Source of the DNA: Cytophagaceae bacterium
Lineage (GTDB): Bacteria; Bacteroidota; Bacteroidia; Cytophagales; Spirosomataceae
Length of the DNA: 5,849 nt
Direction of reading: 5' to 3'
Assembly (NCBI GenBank): GCA_027485075.1
Contig: JAIXRT010000005.1
Coordinates: 1 to 5,849 of the forward strand
A model generated the notes under the pieces. It was not told the DNA's origin. It did no database searches and saw only the letters and a program-made list of their open reading frames with translations. Positions 1-5,849 of this stretch are shown here, one piece after another (within the stretch, counting starts at the first letter, position 1; each line of letters opens with the position of its first letter). Position numbers and translations under genes: made by a program.

Positions 1-156
1 GCAATTCGTCAGTTGGCGGAAACCTCGTTGTAACCGGAACACAAACAAATAGTGCACTAACAGCCTCCAAGGTAATCTTTACAGATGCCTCAAAAGCATT
101 GACTTCGACGGGAATTGTGGGCGTTGCCCAAGGAGGAACGGGAGCTACCACCCTAA
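1..156 (+). repeat. Long direct repeat, copy A (inside tail-fibre-like gene)
   Basis: This stretch matches 445-600 without gaps, with 11 mismatches by hand count over 156 bases (about 93% identity). Bases 42-96 (55 nt) and 117-146 (30 nt) are identical in both copies. It encodes the NLVVTG, ALTASKVIFTDASK and GVAQGGTGA motifs. The left end lies at the window edge, so the copy may extend further upstream. Confidence 0.93.
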
Positions 157-938
157 CAAGTGCTGCCTTACTCGTGGGAGCTGGAACATCCGCTGTCACA
201 GCTATTAGTCCAGGAACGGATGGTCAAGTATTAATCTCGCGCTCTGGAGTTTGGGCGGCAGAAAATGCTTCCCCTGCTGTGACACTAGGGTCGGTCAATG
301 CAAGCGCGACGGCAAAAGGATTGACAATTACAGCCGGTGGAGAAATTAGTCTCAGTCCGGCGGATGGCACCAATCCGGGCATTATAACCACCGGAACACA
401 AACAATTGCGGGAGCTAAAACATTTGCCAGTCTAACCTCTAGCGGCAATTCGTCGATTGGTGGTAACCTCGTTGTAACCGGATCTCAAACAAATAGTGCA
501 CTAACAGCCTCCAAGGTAATCTTTACAGATGCCTCAAAAGTATTGACTTCGACGGGAACCGTGGGCGTTGCCCAAGGAGGAACGGGAGCTGCGACCCTAA
601 GTGCTGGAAGTTTGTTGGTAGGTAACGGCACTGGGGCCGTGACAAGTTTAGCCCCAAGCACGGCTGGCTATGTACTTAAGGTAGTAGGTTCTACGTGGAC
701 TGTATCCGCTCCCGATACCGATGAGAGTGATCAGTTTTTTGCCACAACAAATCAGTTAACTTTTACATTAACGCAAACACCTGTTTCACACAGCAAGATT
801 CAAATGTTTATTAATGGGATAAGAATTGATAAAGATGCTTACTCTGTTAACGCAAGAATAGTTACTTATACACCAGCCAATAATAGCGCATTCGAATTAG
901 CGGCTGGTGACCGAATCCAATTTGACTATGAATATTAA
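1..938 (+). CDS. Tail-fibre-like repetitive surface protein, 3' part (5' end outside window)
   Basis: The frame is open from the first full codon (base 3) to TAA at 936-938, giving 311 visible residues. The TTG at 99 is internal to a repeat and is not a credible start, so the gene begins upstream of the window. The protein is rich in Gly, Thr, Ala, Ser and Val and contains motifs such as VGVAQGGTGATTL, GTQTIAGAKTF and LTASKVIFTDASK. These recur in long phage-tail-fibre-like, probably trimeric, surface or secreted proteins of Bacteroidota. The last ~69 residues (visible residues 243-311) differ: they look like a compact beta-rich domain with motifs FINGIRI and GDRIQFDYEY at the C-terminus. There is no T9SS tail. 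Its stop overlaps the start of the FISUMP gene by 11 bases, suggesting one transcript. An adhesive or structural extracellular role is inferred. A prophage tail fibre is the alternative, but no other phage gene is nearby. Confidence 0.8.
   Translation, partial: NSSVGGNLVVTGTQTNSALTASKVIFTDASKALTSTGIVGVAQGGTGATTLTSAALLVGAGTSAVTAISPGTDGQVLISRSGVWAAENASPAVTLGSVNASATAKGLTITAGGEISLSPADGTNPGIITTGTQTIAGAKTFASLTSSGNSSIGGNLVVTGSQTNSALTASKVIFTDASKVLTSTGTVGVAQGGTGAATLSAGSLLVGNGTGAVTSLAPSTAGYVLKVVGSTWTVSAPDTDESDQFFATTNQLTFTLTQTPVSHSKIQMFINGIRIDKDAYSVNARIVTYTPANNSAFELAAGDRIQFDYEY
445..600 (+). repeat. Long direct repeat, copy B (inside tail-fibre-like gene)
   Basis: Second copy, offset exactly 444 bases (148 codons) from copy A, so the reading frame is kept. 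Similarity continues beyond 600 only at protein level: LLVGAGTSAVTAISPGT corresponds to LLVGNGTGAVTSLAPST. A 16-base piece of copy A (33-48, encoding TGTQT) also recurs at 390-405, showing finer nested repetition. Confidence 0.93.
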
Positions 939-1701
939 ACTTTCTGTAGGGATTTTCTTTTTATGTATAACCATAGGTTATGGCCAAACCGTAACTCCTG
1001 AGGGCAGATTAACTTCAAGCCGAGAAGAATATATTAATCGCGCCGGAAAAAAATTAACCTATGAGGGTGTTTATCCAACCGGACAATTAAATCCCTTATT
1101 ACCCTGCACGATACTTGCGGTGAATCACGTAACAACACGCGGAGTAGCGCCAGTTAATAAAAATATCGTTTATGAGTTAGCCTATTCGTCGATAACCGGA
1201 ACTCAAAAATGTTGGCTCATGCAAAATCTAGGTTCAACGAATCCACCACTCACAGCTACGGATAACACGGAGGCAGCTTCAGGCTGGTATTGGCAATTTG
1301 GGGCTAAAAAAGGCTACAGGTATACAACCACGCGAACTCCTTCCACAGCTTGGCCTTCCCAAGCTCTTGAAAACACGGATTGGGCGAAAGCAAATGACCC
1401 CTGTACCATTGAGCTAGGAATAGGTTGGCGATTACCTACTTATGCTGAATGGCAAGCGGTTGACTTGGTAACTTCAAATTTAAACAGTCTTTTCAATTCG
1501 GATTTGAAAATGCATGCTGCAGGATTAATGGGCCTTACTGGAGTACTTTCAAATCGAGGGAGCACGACACATTATTGGTCTAAATCATCTTTCTCCACAA
1601 CCCATGCCCGAGCATATGTAATTCCTACTTTAAATGGAAACGCTACAACCTCCACTAACGATAAAGACGCTGGATTTAGCATCAGGTGCATTCGGGATTA
1701 A
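928..1701 (+). CDS. Secreted FISUMP (Fib_succ_major) domain protein
   Basis: Predicted secreted protein of 257 residues. I chose ATG 928 over the in-frame GTG at 907 because it puts a clean signal peptide at the N-terminus: MNIK, a hydrophobic stretch, then IGYGQ, with likely cleavage near residues 19-20. Residues ~90-257 carry the succession typical of the Fibrobacter succinogenes major paralogous domain: CWLMQNLG (95-102), GWYWQFG (119-125), DPC (157-159), GWRLPTYAEW (166-175), HAAG (197-200), YWSKS (216-220) and the terminal GFSIRCIRD (249-257). The mature part has four cysteines (60, 95, 159, 254), which could form disulfides outside the cytoplasm. The family fold resembles other extracellular carbohydrate- or protein-binding modules, but no enzymatic role is established and none is visible here. 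There is no T9SS tail or lipobox. It overlaps the tail-fibre-like gene by 11 bases, so the two products may be made together and may interact; that is inference. Confidence 0.87.
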   Translation: MNIKLSVGIFFLCITIGYGQTVTPEGRLTSSREEYINRAGKKLTYEGVYPTGQLNPLLPCTILAVNHVTTRGVAPVNKNIVYELAYSSITGTQKCWLMQNLGSTNPPLTATDNTEAASGWYWQFGAKKGYRYTTTRTPSTAWPSQALENTDWAKANDPCTIELGIGWRLPTYAEWQAVDLVTSNLNSLFNSDLKMHAAGLMGLTGVLSNRGSTTHYWSKSSFSTTHARAYVIPTLNGNATTSTNDKDAGFSIRCIRD

Positions 1702-1741
1702 TATCATTTTTTCTATTGCGCGAAAAGTTTAATTTAGCAAA

Positions 1742-2824
1742 ATGAAATTAAACCAATCACTCATTTTGGCTGGACTTTGGCTGCTCATGGCCTGTTCCAA
1801 AAAAGAAGAAAGCATTTCACCTACGTCAGGCAACATCACCGAATCCATCTATGCATCCGGCACAATCAAGTCAGCCGATCAATACCAAGCTTTTGTTTCA
1901 ATTAGTGGAATCATCGAAGAAATTTATGTGCAAGAAGGACAAGCAGTTGAGGTAGGCACACCCTTATTACGCGTGTCGAATGAGACGCAAAAGTTTAATT
2001 TAGAAAACGCAAAGCTGAATGCGAATTTTAATGACCAAGCAAACAACCAAGGAAAACTAGTTGAAGCAGAAGCCATCGTTCAAACCTCGAAATCAAAACT
2101 TAAATTAGATTCCAGTTTATTTGCACGTCAAAAAGCCCTCTGGGCACAGCAAGTTGGCACACGCGTCGCCTACGAACAAGCTGAATTGAACTACCAAAGT
2201 TCGAAGGCTAATTATGTATCGGCCCAACAGCGCCTAACAGATTTGCGCCGACAAATCAATTTCAGTTCAGCACAGACGAAAAAAAACGTACAGATTTCAG
2301 CGAGACAATCGGAGGATTTCATTCTAAAAAGTCAAGTGAAAGGGACGGTTTTCAACTTGTTAAAAGAAAAAGGGGAACTCGTAAGCCCGCAAACACCGAT
2401 TGCAGTCCTAGGAAATACACAGAACTACCTACTTGAACTGCAAGTAGACGAGAATGACATTTTCCAAGTGCAGCTAGGTCAACAAGTTGCGCTCACCTTT
2501 GACGCGTATAAAAACCAAGTTTTTGAAGCAAAAGTAACCAAAATTGCTTCCATCATGAACGAACGTAACAAGACTTTTCTGGTGGAAGCAAGCTTTACGA
2601 AAGCACCTAAAAAACTGTATCCAAACGTCACATTTGAAGCAAATATCATTCTTCGAACGAAACAGAACGCCTTAATACTTCCGCGCAACTACTTGAAAAA
2701 TGATTCCATTGTTACCCTAGCAGATGGGACCACACGTACGGTTAAACTTGGGCTAACCGATTTCCAAAAAGCAGAAATTCTAAGCGGACTAAGTAGTAAG
2801 GATCAAGTGGTAAAGCCTAAATAA
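1742..2824 (+). CDS. Lipoprotein membrane-fusion (HlyD/RND-type) adaptor of an ABC exporter
   Basis: Periplasmic adaptor of 360 residues that would bridge the inner-membrane transporter to an outer-membrane channel. The N-terminus is a lipoprotein signal peptide with lipobox LMAC (residues 15-18, acylated Cys18) followed by Ser-Lys-Lys-Glu-Glu. Domains in order: first half of a lipoyl/barrel-sandwich domain (~47-79, with GIIEEIYVQEGQAVEVGTPL), a long hydrophilic helical hairpin (~80-192), second lipoyl half (~193-223, KGTVFNLLKEKGELV), beta-barrel domain (~228-305) and a membrane-proximal domain (~306-357). Length is normal for the family. The start follows a 40-base gap after the FISUMP gene, with no clear Shine-Dalgarno sequence, which is usual in Bacteroidota. 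The stop TAA shares its last A with the permease ATG (TAATG), indicating translational coupling. That context identifies it as an ABC-type rather than RND-pump adaptor. Substrate unknown. Confidence 0.92.
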   Translation: MKLNQSLILAGLWLLMACSKKEESISPTSGNITESIYASGTIKSADQYQAFVSISGIIEEIYVQEGQAVEVGTPLLRVSNETQKFNLENAKLNANFNDQANNQGKLVEAEAIVQTSKSKLKLDSSLFARQKALWAQQVGTRVAYEQAELNYQSSKANYVSAQQRLTDLRRQINFSSAQTKKNVQISARQSEDFILKSQVKGTVFNLLKEKGELVSPQTPIAVLGNTQNYLLELQVDENDIFQVQLGQQVALTFDAYKNQVFEAKVTKIASIMNERNKTFLVEASFTKAPKKLYPNVTFEANIILRTKQNALILPRNYLKNDSIVTLADGTTRTVKLGLTDFQKAEILSGLSSKDQVVKPK

Positions 2825-4077
2825 TGAATTTAAAATTAATTGTTCAGGTATCGATTTCATTATTACTCGCCCGCTGGAAACAAACACTTGTTGCTGCGGT
2901 AGGTGTGACGTTCTCCATTGCGATGTTCGTTACTTTACTCGGATTCATGAATGGATTGAATGATTTACTGGACGGTTTAATCATGAACCGGACTGCGCAC
3001 ATTCGGCTATACCATGACATCAATGTATCCAAAAAACAACCGATCGACTTAATGATGCCTCATACGGCCAACTTTGTTTATTCGGTTAAGCCTAAAAACC
3101 AACGGATCGAATTGTATAATAGCGCGCAAATCATGCATGCCATCAAGCAAGATGCTCGGGTTTTAGGCGTTGCCCCAAAAATCAATGCACAAGTTTTTTA
3201 TAACGTAGGCACAATCGATCTAACAGGTGTGATCAATGGCATCGACCCCGATGAAGAAAATCGACTATTCATGTTCAGTGGTTATGTGACGCGTGGCAAC
3301 TACCTAGACCTGAAAAACATACCAAATAGTATCATTTTAGGCAAAGGCGTGGCTGATAAAATGGCCGCAAACATTGGAGATGTCGTTCAAGTAACGACAA
3401 GCAAAGGCGAGCGCTTGCAACTCAAGGTAGTCGGCTACTTCCAATCAGGCCTTCAAGATTTGGATAAAGTTCAAAGCTATTGTTCGATTAGCACGACACA
3501 AAAACTATTGGGCGTTTCCAACAATTACATTACAGACGTACAAGTAAAGTTAAAAGACATCTTGCAAGCGCCAGCCATGGCGAAAGAGTATCAACGCTAC
3601 TACGAGACAGACGCAATCGATATCCAACAAGCTAACTCACAGTTTGAAACAGGAAGTTCAGTCCGTAGCATTATCTCATATGCGGTGGGAGTCACCTTAT
3701 TGATCGTTGCGGGATTTGGTATTTACAATATCCTGAACATGATGATTTATGAAAAAATGGATTCGATTGCCATCATGAAGGCCATCGGTTTTTCAGGAAA
3801 AGATGTGAACCTTATCTTTATCTTCATTGCGTTAAGTATTGGTATTTTTGGTGGAATCTTAGGTTTATTGGTGGGTTTTGGCATGTCCAATATCATCGAT
3901 AACATCCCATTTAATACAGAATCCCTACCCACCATCAAAACCTATCCCATTAATTACAATCCAGCATTTTATATCATTGGGGGCATTTTCTCCATTGTTA
4001 CCACCTACTTTGCAGGCTATTTTCCATCGCGTAAAGCCAGTAAGATCGACCCTGTCATCATCATTCGCGGAAAATAA
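2824..4077 (+). CDS. ABC exporter permease, FtsX/MacB (LolC/E-like) family
   Basis: Inner-membrane permease of 417 residues with the family's four-helix layout: TM1 at ~20-43, a large periplasmic MacB-type core domain at ~45-280, then TM2 (~281-305), TM3 (~328-355) and TM4 (~380-400). Recognisable pieces are the ILGKGVADKMAANIGDVVQV stretch (171-190) and following VVGYFQSG in the periplasmic domain, the cytoplasmic coupling segment MDSIAIMKAIGFSGKDV (312-328) between TM2 and TM3, and the C-terminal PSRKASKIDPVIIIRG (401-416), typical of FtsX permeases. No ATPase domain is fused, unlike MacB itself, because the ATPase is the next gene. Members act as dimers that move the periplasmic domain mechanically rather than passing substrate through the membrane (family knowledge). 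The adaptor-permease-ATPase order recalls DevBCA. A Lol-type lipoprotein-release role is less likely because of the adaptor gene. Confidence 0.93.
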   Translation: MNLKLIVQVSISLLLARWKQTLVAAVGVTFSIAMFVTLLGFMNGLNDLLDGLIMNRTAHIRLYHDINVSKKQPIDLMMPHTANFVYSVKPKNQRIELYNSAQIMHAIKQDARVLGVAPKINAQVFYNVGTIDLTGVINGIDPDEENRLFMFSGYVTRGNYLDLKNIPNSIILGKGVADKMAANIGDVVQVTTSKGERLQLKVVGYFQSGLQDLDKVQSYCSISTTQKLLGVSNNYITDVQVKLKDILQAPAMAKEYQRYYETDAIDIQQANSQFETGSSVRSIISYAVGVTLLIVAGFGIYNILNMMIYEKMDSIAIMKAIGFSGKDVNLIFIFIALSIGIFGGILGLLVGFGMSNIIDNIPFNTESLPTIKTYPINYNPAFYIIGGIFSIVTTYFAGYFPSRKASKIDPVIIIRGK

Positions 4078-4079
4078 GC

Positions 4080-4769
4080 ATGGAACATATTCACAAAGAA
4101 GTTTTACGGGCTACGAACATCACCAAATACTTTCATGATCCCATGACGGTGAAGGTGTTAGACAACATCAACTTCAGTTTGAATCAAAGTGAATTCGTTT
4201 CGGTGATTGGTAAATCTGGATGTGGGAAGTCGACGCTTTTGTATATCCTTTCAACCATGGACACCGACTATGAGGGCGAATTGTTCATCGATAACGTGGC
4301 CATGGCCGTTAAATCAGAAAAGGAGTTAGCGCGTGTTCGTAACGAAAAAATCGGATTTGTATTTCAGTTTCACTACTTGCTGAATGAATTCAATGTTCTC
4401 AAAAACGTCATGTTACCCGGCTTAAAACTAGGAAAATACAGTGAATCCGAGGTAGAGTACCGAGCCTATGAAAAGTTGAAGGTGTTAGGCATTTCAAACG
4501 AGGCCCTTAAAATGCCCAACCAATTATCAGGTGGTCAAAAACAACGCGTTGCCATTGCACGCGCGTTAATCAATGACCCGTTGTTGATTATGGGTGATGA
4601 GCCAACTGGAAATTTGGATAAAAAAAATAGCGATATTGTGTTTCAAACCTTCCAACAATTGGCCGAAGAATTCCATCAAACGCTTCTTATCGTTACACAC
4701 GATAATGAATTTGCACACAAAACATCACGCATCATTGAAATGCAGGATGGCAAAATCATCAACCAATAG
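4080..4769 (+). CDS. ABC transporter ATPase, LolD/MacB-type
   Basis: Cytoplasmic nucleotide-binding subunit of 229 residues, the usual length for LolD-like ATPases, powering the permease encoded 2 bases upstream. All functional motifs are intact: Walker A GKSGCGKST (44-52, Lys50), Q-loop Gln96 in FVFQF, signature LSGGQ (149-153), Walker B LLIMGDE (168-174, catalytic Glu174), D-loop NLD (178-180) and the switch His207 in VTHD. The EPTGNLD stretch after Walker B is characteristic of the LolD/MacB/FtsE branch. The ATG at 4080 is the natural start, giving an N-terminus of MEHIHKEVLRATNITKYF that aligns with family starts. It is the last gene of the operon: its TAG ends at 4769 and the oppositely oriented neighbour's stop begins at 4770. 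LolD is an alternative name by similarity, but the adaptor gene points to a tripartite exporter. Confidence 0.95.
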   Translation: MEHIHKEVLRATNITKYFHDPMTVKVLDNINFSLNQSEFVSVIGKSGCGKSTLLYILSTMDTDYEGELFIDNVAMAVKSEKELARVRNEKIGFVFQFHYLLNEFNVLKNVMLPGLKLGKYSESEVEYRAYEKLKVLGISNEALKMPNQLSGGQKQRVAIARALINDPLLIMGDEPTGNLDKKNSDIVFQTFQQLAEEFHQTLLIVTHDNEFAHKTSRIIEMQDGKIINQ

Positions 4770-5276
4770 TTATTCCTTTACGATACTAGCCACGAAAGGC
4801 TTACCCATCGTTTGTACCACGTGCAAGACATATTTCGCTGGACGAAAATTCTGAAAATCAGTTAGATTAATCTCAGTAATTCCCTCAGGATAAGTGGCTT
4901 CCCACATGACGCTTCCCACAATATCATAGATGACCAAATAGGATTTTGACGTACTTTTCTCTGAGAATTGAATGCGTAACTTATCCATAAAAGGATTAGG
5001 AAAAACGGTGTATGAAATCGGATTTTCAACGGCTGTTTGTACCTTCAAACCTGATTTTTGAATACTTCGTGCGAGTAAATTCGGCTGCTTAAAACCTTGT
5101 CGGATCGTAATGCCCGACTTGACCGTTGTCCCGGTAACAACACTTGACTGACCAATCACATGGGAATAATAGCGGCCGTTCACCAACTTAGTGACTCCAC
5201 CAGAGGAGATAGTTGAATTTTGAGACCACGCTAGTGGGCCTACCAAAACAAATACAAATGATAAAAATAGTCTCAT
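4770..5276 (-). CDS. Small secreted protein with C-terminal T9SS type A sorting domain
   Basis: Predicted 168-residue protein exported by Sec and then passed across the outer membrane by the type IX secretion system. I chose the ATG at 5276 because it starts a signal peptide (MRLFLSFVFVLVGPLAWSQ, cleavage probably near Ser18-Gln19). An in-frame TTG at 5324 would add 16 polar residues and overlap the upstream gene. The mature N-terminal part (~20-65) has the pattern SSGG ... VIGQSSVV ... IRQGFKQP, a short beta-type module often seen directly before T9SS tails in Bacteroidota. Residues ~90-168 are the sorting domain: VFPNPF (91-96), LVIYDIVGSVMWE (114-126), and a final strand YVLHVVQ ending in Lys-Glu. 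No enzymatic domain is present. The function of the mature protein is unknown. The gene lies 37 bases downstream of the acyltransferase gene on the same strand and converges on the ABC operon. Confidence 0.88.
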   Translation of the reverse strand: MRLFLSFVFVLVGPLAWSQNSTISSGGVTKLVNGRYYSHVIGQSSVVTGTTVKSGITIRQGFKQPNLLARSIQKSGLKVQTAVENPISYTVFPNPFMDKLRIQFSEKSTSKSYLVIYDIVGSVMWEATYPEGITEINLTDFQNFRPAKYVLHVVQTMGKPFVASIVKE

Positions 5277-5295
5277 GTTTAGAACCAATAGTCGC

Positions 5296-5324
5296 GAAAG
5301 GTACGAAAAATCCTTATCCTGCAA
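5296..5324 (-). promoter_or_regulatory. Candidate Bacteroidota-type promoter for the T9SS cargo gene
   Basis: On the minus strand, TTG (5324-5322) is followed after 18 bases by TACCTTTC (5303-5296), which fits the Bacteroidota -7 consensus TAnnTTTG except for the last base. Transcription would start shortly upstream of the ATG at 5276, leaving a leader of roughly 10-20 bases. It overlaps the end of the acyltransferase gene. One mismatch and a short, common motif keep confidence low; read-through from the upstream gene is the alternative. Confidence 0.3.
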
Positions 5325-5849
5325 GGTATTTCAACCCAGGGATTTTACGCAAAACCCAAACAATTGCCCCAGAAATCAATAAAGAGGTAAATGCCGTTAA
5401 TGGAATCCCAATACTCGGGTGCCACATTGCACCATAAATCTTAATCTTCACCAAGTAAAATAGGACGATGATGTGAATTAAATAGATGCCATAACTGTGC
5501 GAACTTATCCAATCTCTCAGCGCAATGGTACCTGGTATGGTCATTTCACAGGACTTAAATAACATAAACAATCCGGCCGTCGACATAACTACACTCGGCG
5601 AAAAATTAGCATACAACAAACCATAAAACTTGCCATCTTCGAGCGATTGCAGATACGTGCCTTGCATGGTCCAAAGGGTACCAATTATAAACAAACTCCA
5701 AGCAAAAAGTTTCGAAAATGCATGTTTAGCCAGGAAATAACCCAAAACTAAATACCCGATATACCCGGTGAAATAAGGTAATTTGACGGGTAGGCTCAAT
5801 CCCGGGAAATGGGAATTATCAAACAAAATAGTCACCAACCACATCCCTA
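5314..5849 (-). CDS. Acyltransferase-3 family integral membrane protein, C-terminal half (5' end outside window)
   Basis: The minus-strand frame is open to the window edge. The Met at 5844 is probably internal, because family members usually have about 330-400 residues and only ~177 are visible here. The visible part is strongly hydrophobic, with about five membrane segments (numbered from that Met: ~23-40, 46-62, 80-97, 115-136, 142-164). Recognisable family features are the GYIGYLVLGYFLA segment and the helix beginning SYGIYLIH (117-124), typical of the C-terminal region of Acyl_transf_3 (OatA/WecH-like) enzymes. Such enzymes transfer acetyl or other acyl groups to cell-surface sugars, lipids or antibiotics. 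The conserved N-terminal histidine region thought to be catalytic lies outside the window, so activity and substrate cannot be judged. Its TAA at 5316-5314 is 37 bases before the T9SS cargo start; co-transcription is possible. Confidence 0.8.
   Translation of the reverse strand, partial: GMWLVTILFDNSHFPGLSLPVKLPYFTGYIGYLVLGYFLAKHAFSKLFAWSLFIIGTLWTMQGTYLQSLEDGKFYGLLYANFSPSVVMSTAGLFMLFKSCEMTIPGTIALRDWISSHSYGIYLIHIIVLFYLVKIKIYGAMWHPSIGIPLTAFTSLLISGAIVWVLRKIPGLKYLAG

Noticed and set aside
99..101. TTG as the start of the tail-fibre-like gene
   Set aside because: The frame is open to the left edge, and the residues before it are part of the same repeat found before base 543. The true start is upstream.
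224..448. Minus-strand reading frame inside the tail-fibre-like gene
   Set aside because: It is antisense to a well-supported repeat-encoding frame, and its product shows no recognisable domain.
907..909. GTG start for the FISUMP gene
   Set aside because: It would add seven polar residues before a textbook signal peptide that starts at ATG 928.
1..938. Prophage, suggested by tail-fibre-like GGTGATT repeats
   Set aside because: No other phage structural, lysis or integration gene is visible, and neighbours are ordinary envelope genes. These repeats are also common in non-phage Bacteroidota proteins.
1705..1737. Promoter (TAATTTAG at 1730-1737) or terminator (six T at 1707-1712) between the FISUMP and adaptor genes
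   Set aside because: The -7-like box has a mismatch, no TTG sits at suitable spacing, and transcription would start on the ATG. The T run has only a 3-4 bp stem before it (GCATCAGGTGC).
3878..4138. Plus-strand frame spanning the permease-ATPase junction
   Set aside because: It is out of frame with two clearly conserved proteins, and its product is low-complexity and proline-rich.
5322..5324. TTG start for the T9SS cargo gene
   Set aside because: It would bury the signal peptide behind 16 residues and overlap the acyltransferase gene; ATG 5276 starts the signal peptide directly.
5213..5437. Plus-strand frame across the cargo-acyltransferase junction
   Set aside because: It is antisense to the signal peptide and to the last membrane helices of two supported genes, with no family features.

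Overview
The window looks like chromosomal DNA from a member of the Bacteroidota, possibly a Cytophagales- or Flavobacteriales-like free-living bacterium. The evidence is a C-terminal type IX secretion (T9SS) sorting tail, a Fib_succ_major (FISUMP) secreted protein, signal peptides ending in Gly-Gln or Ser-Gln, starts without clear Shine-Dalgarno sequences, and one candidate TTG/TAnnTTTG-type promoter. Overall GC is near 42% in the blocks I counted by hand. I cannot name a genus. There are no RNA genes, insertion sequences, CRISPR arrays or attachment sites that I can support, and no gene-free stretch longer than about 40 bases.

Left part (1-1701, + strand): the 3' end of a repetitive Gly/Thr/Ala/Ser-rich, tail-fibre-like surface protein, cut by the window edge. 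It overlaps by 11 bases with a complete secreted FISUMP-domain protein. The two probably form one transcription unit for extracellular proteins. The repeat protein holds two copies of a DNA repeat 444 bp (148 codons) apart, about 93% identical. It also shows a sharp composition step between its repeat part (about 55% GC) and its C-terminal domain (about 33% GC).

Middle part (1742-4769, + strand): a compact three-gene operon for a tripartite ABC exporter of the MacB/DevBCA/Lol general type. It encodes a lipoprotein membrane-fusion (HlyD-like) adaptor, an FtsX/MacB-type four-helix permease with a large periplasmic domain, and a separate LolD-like ATPase with all catalytic motifs intact. Adaptor and permease share the A of TAATG; permease and ATPase are 2 bases apart. 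No outer-membrane TolC-like channel is encoded in the window. The substrate cannot be read from the sequence.

Right part (4770-5849, - strand): a small secreted protein made of a short beta-type module plus a T9SS sorting tail, and upstream of it the C-terminal half of an acyltransferase-3 family membrane enzyme that runs off the right edge. The T9SS gene converges on the ABC operon with no base between the two stop codons.

Every gene fits a known family. I see no clear sign of an undescribed multi-gene system. The points most worth a second look are the repeat and composition structure of the first gene, its overlap with the FISUMP gene, the orphan three-part exporter, and the minimal T9SS cargo protein.
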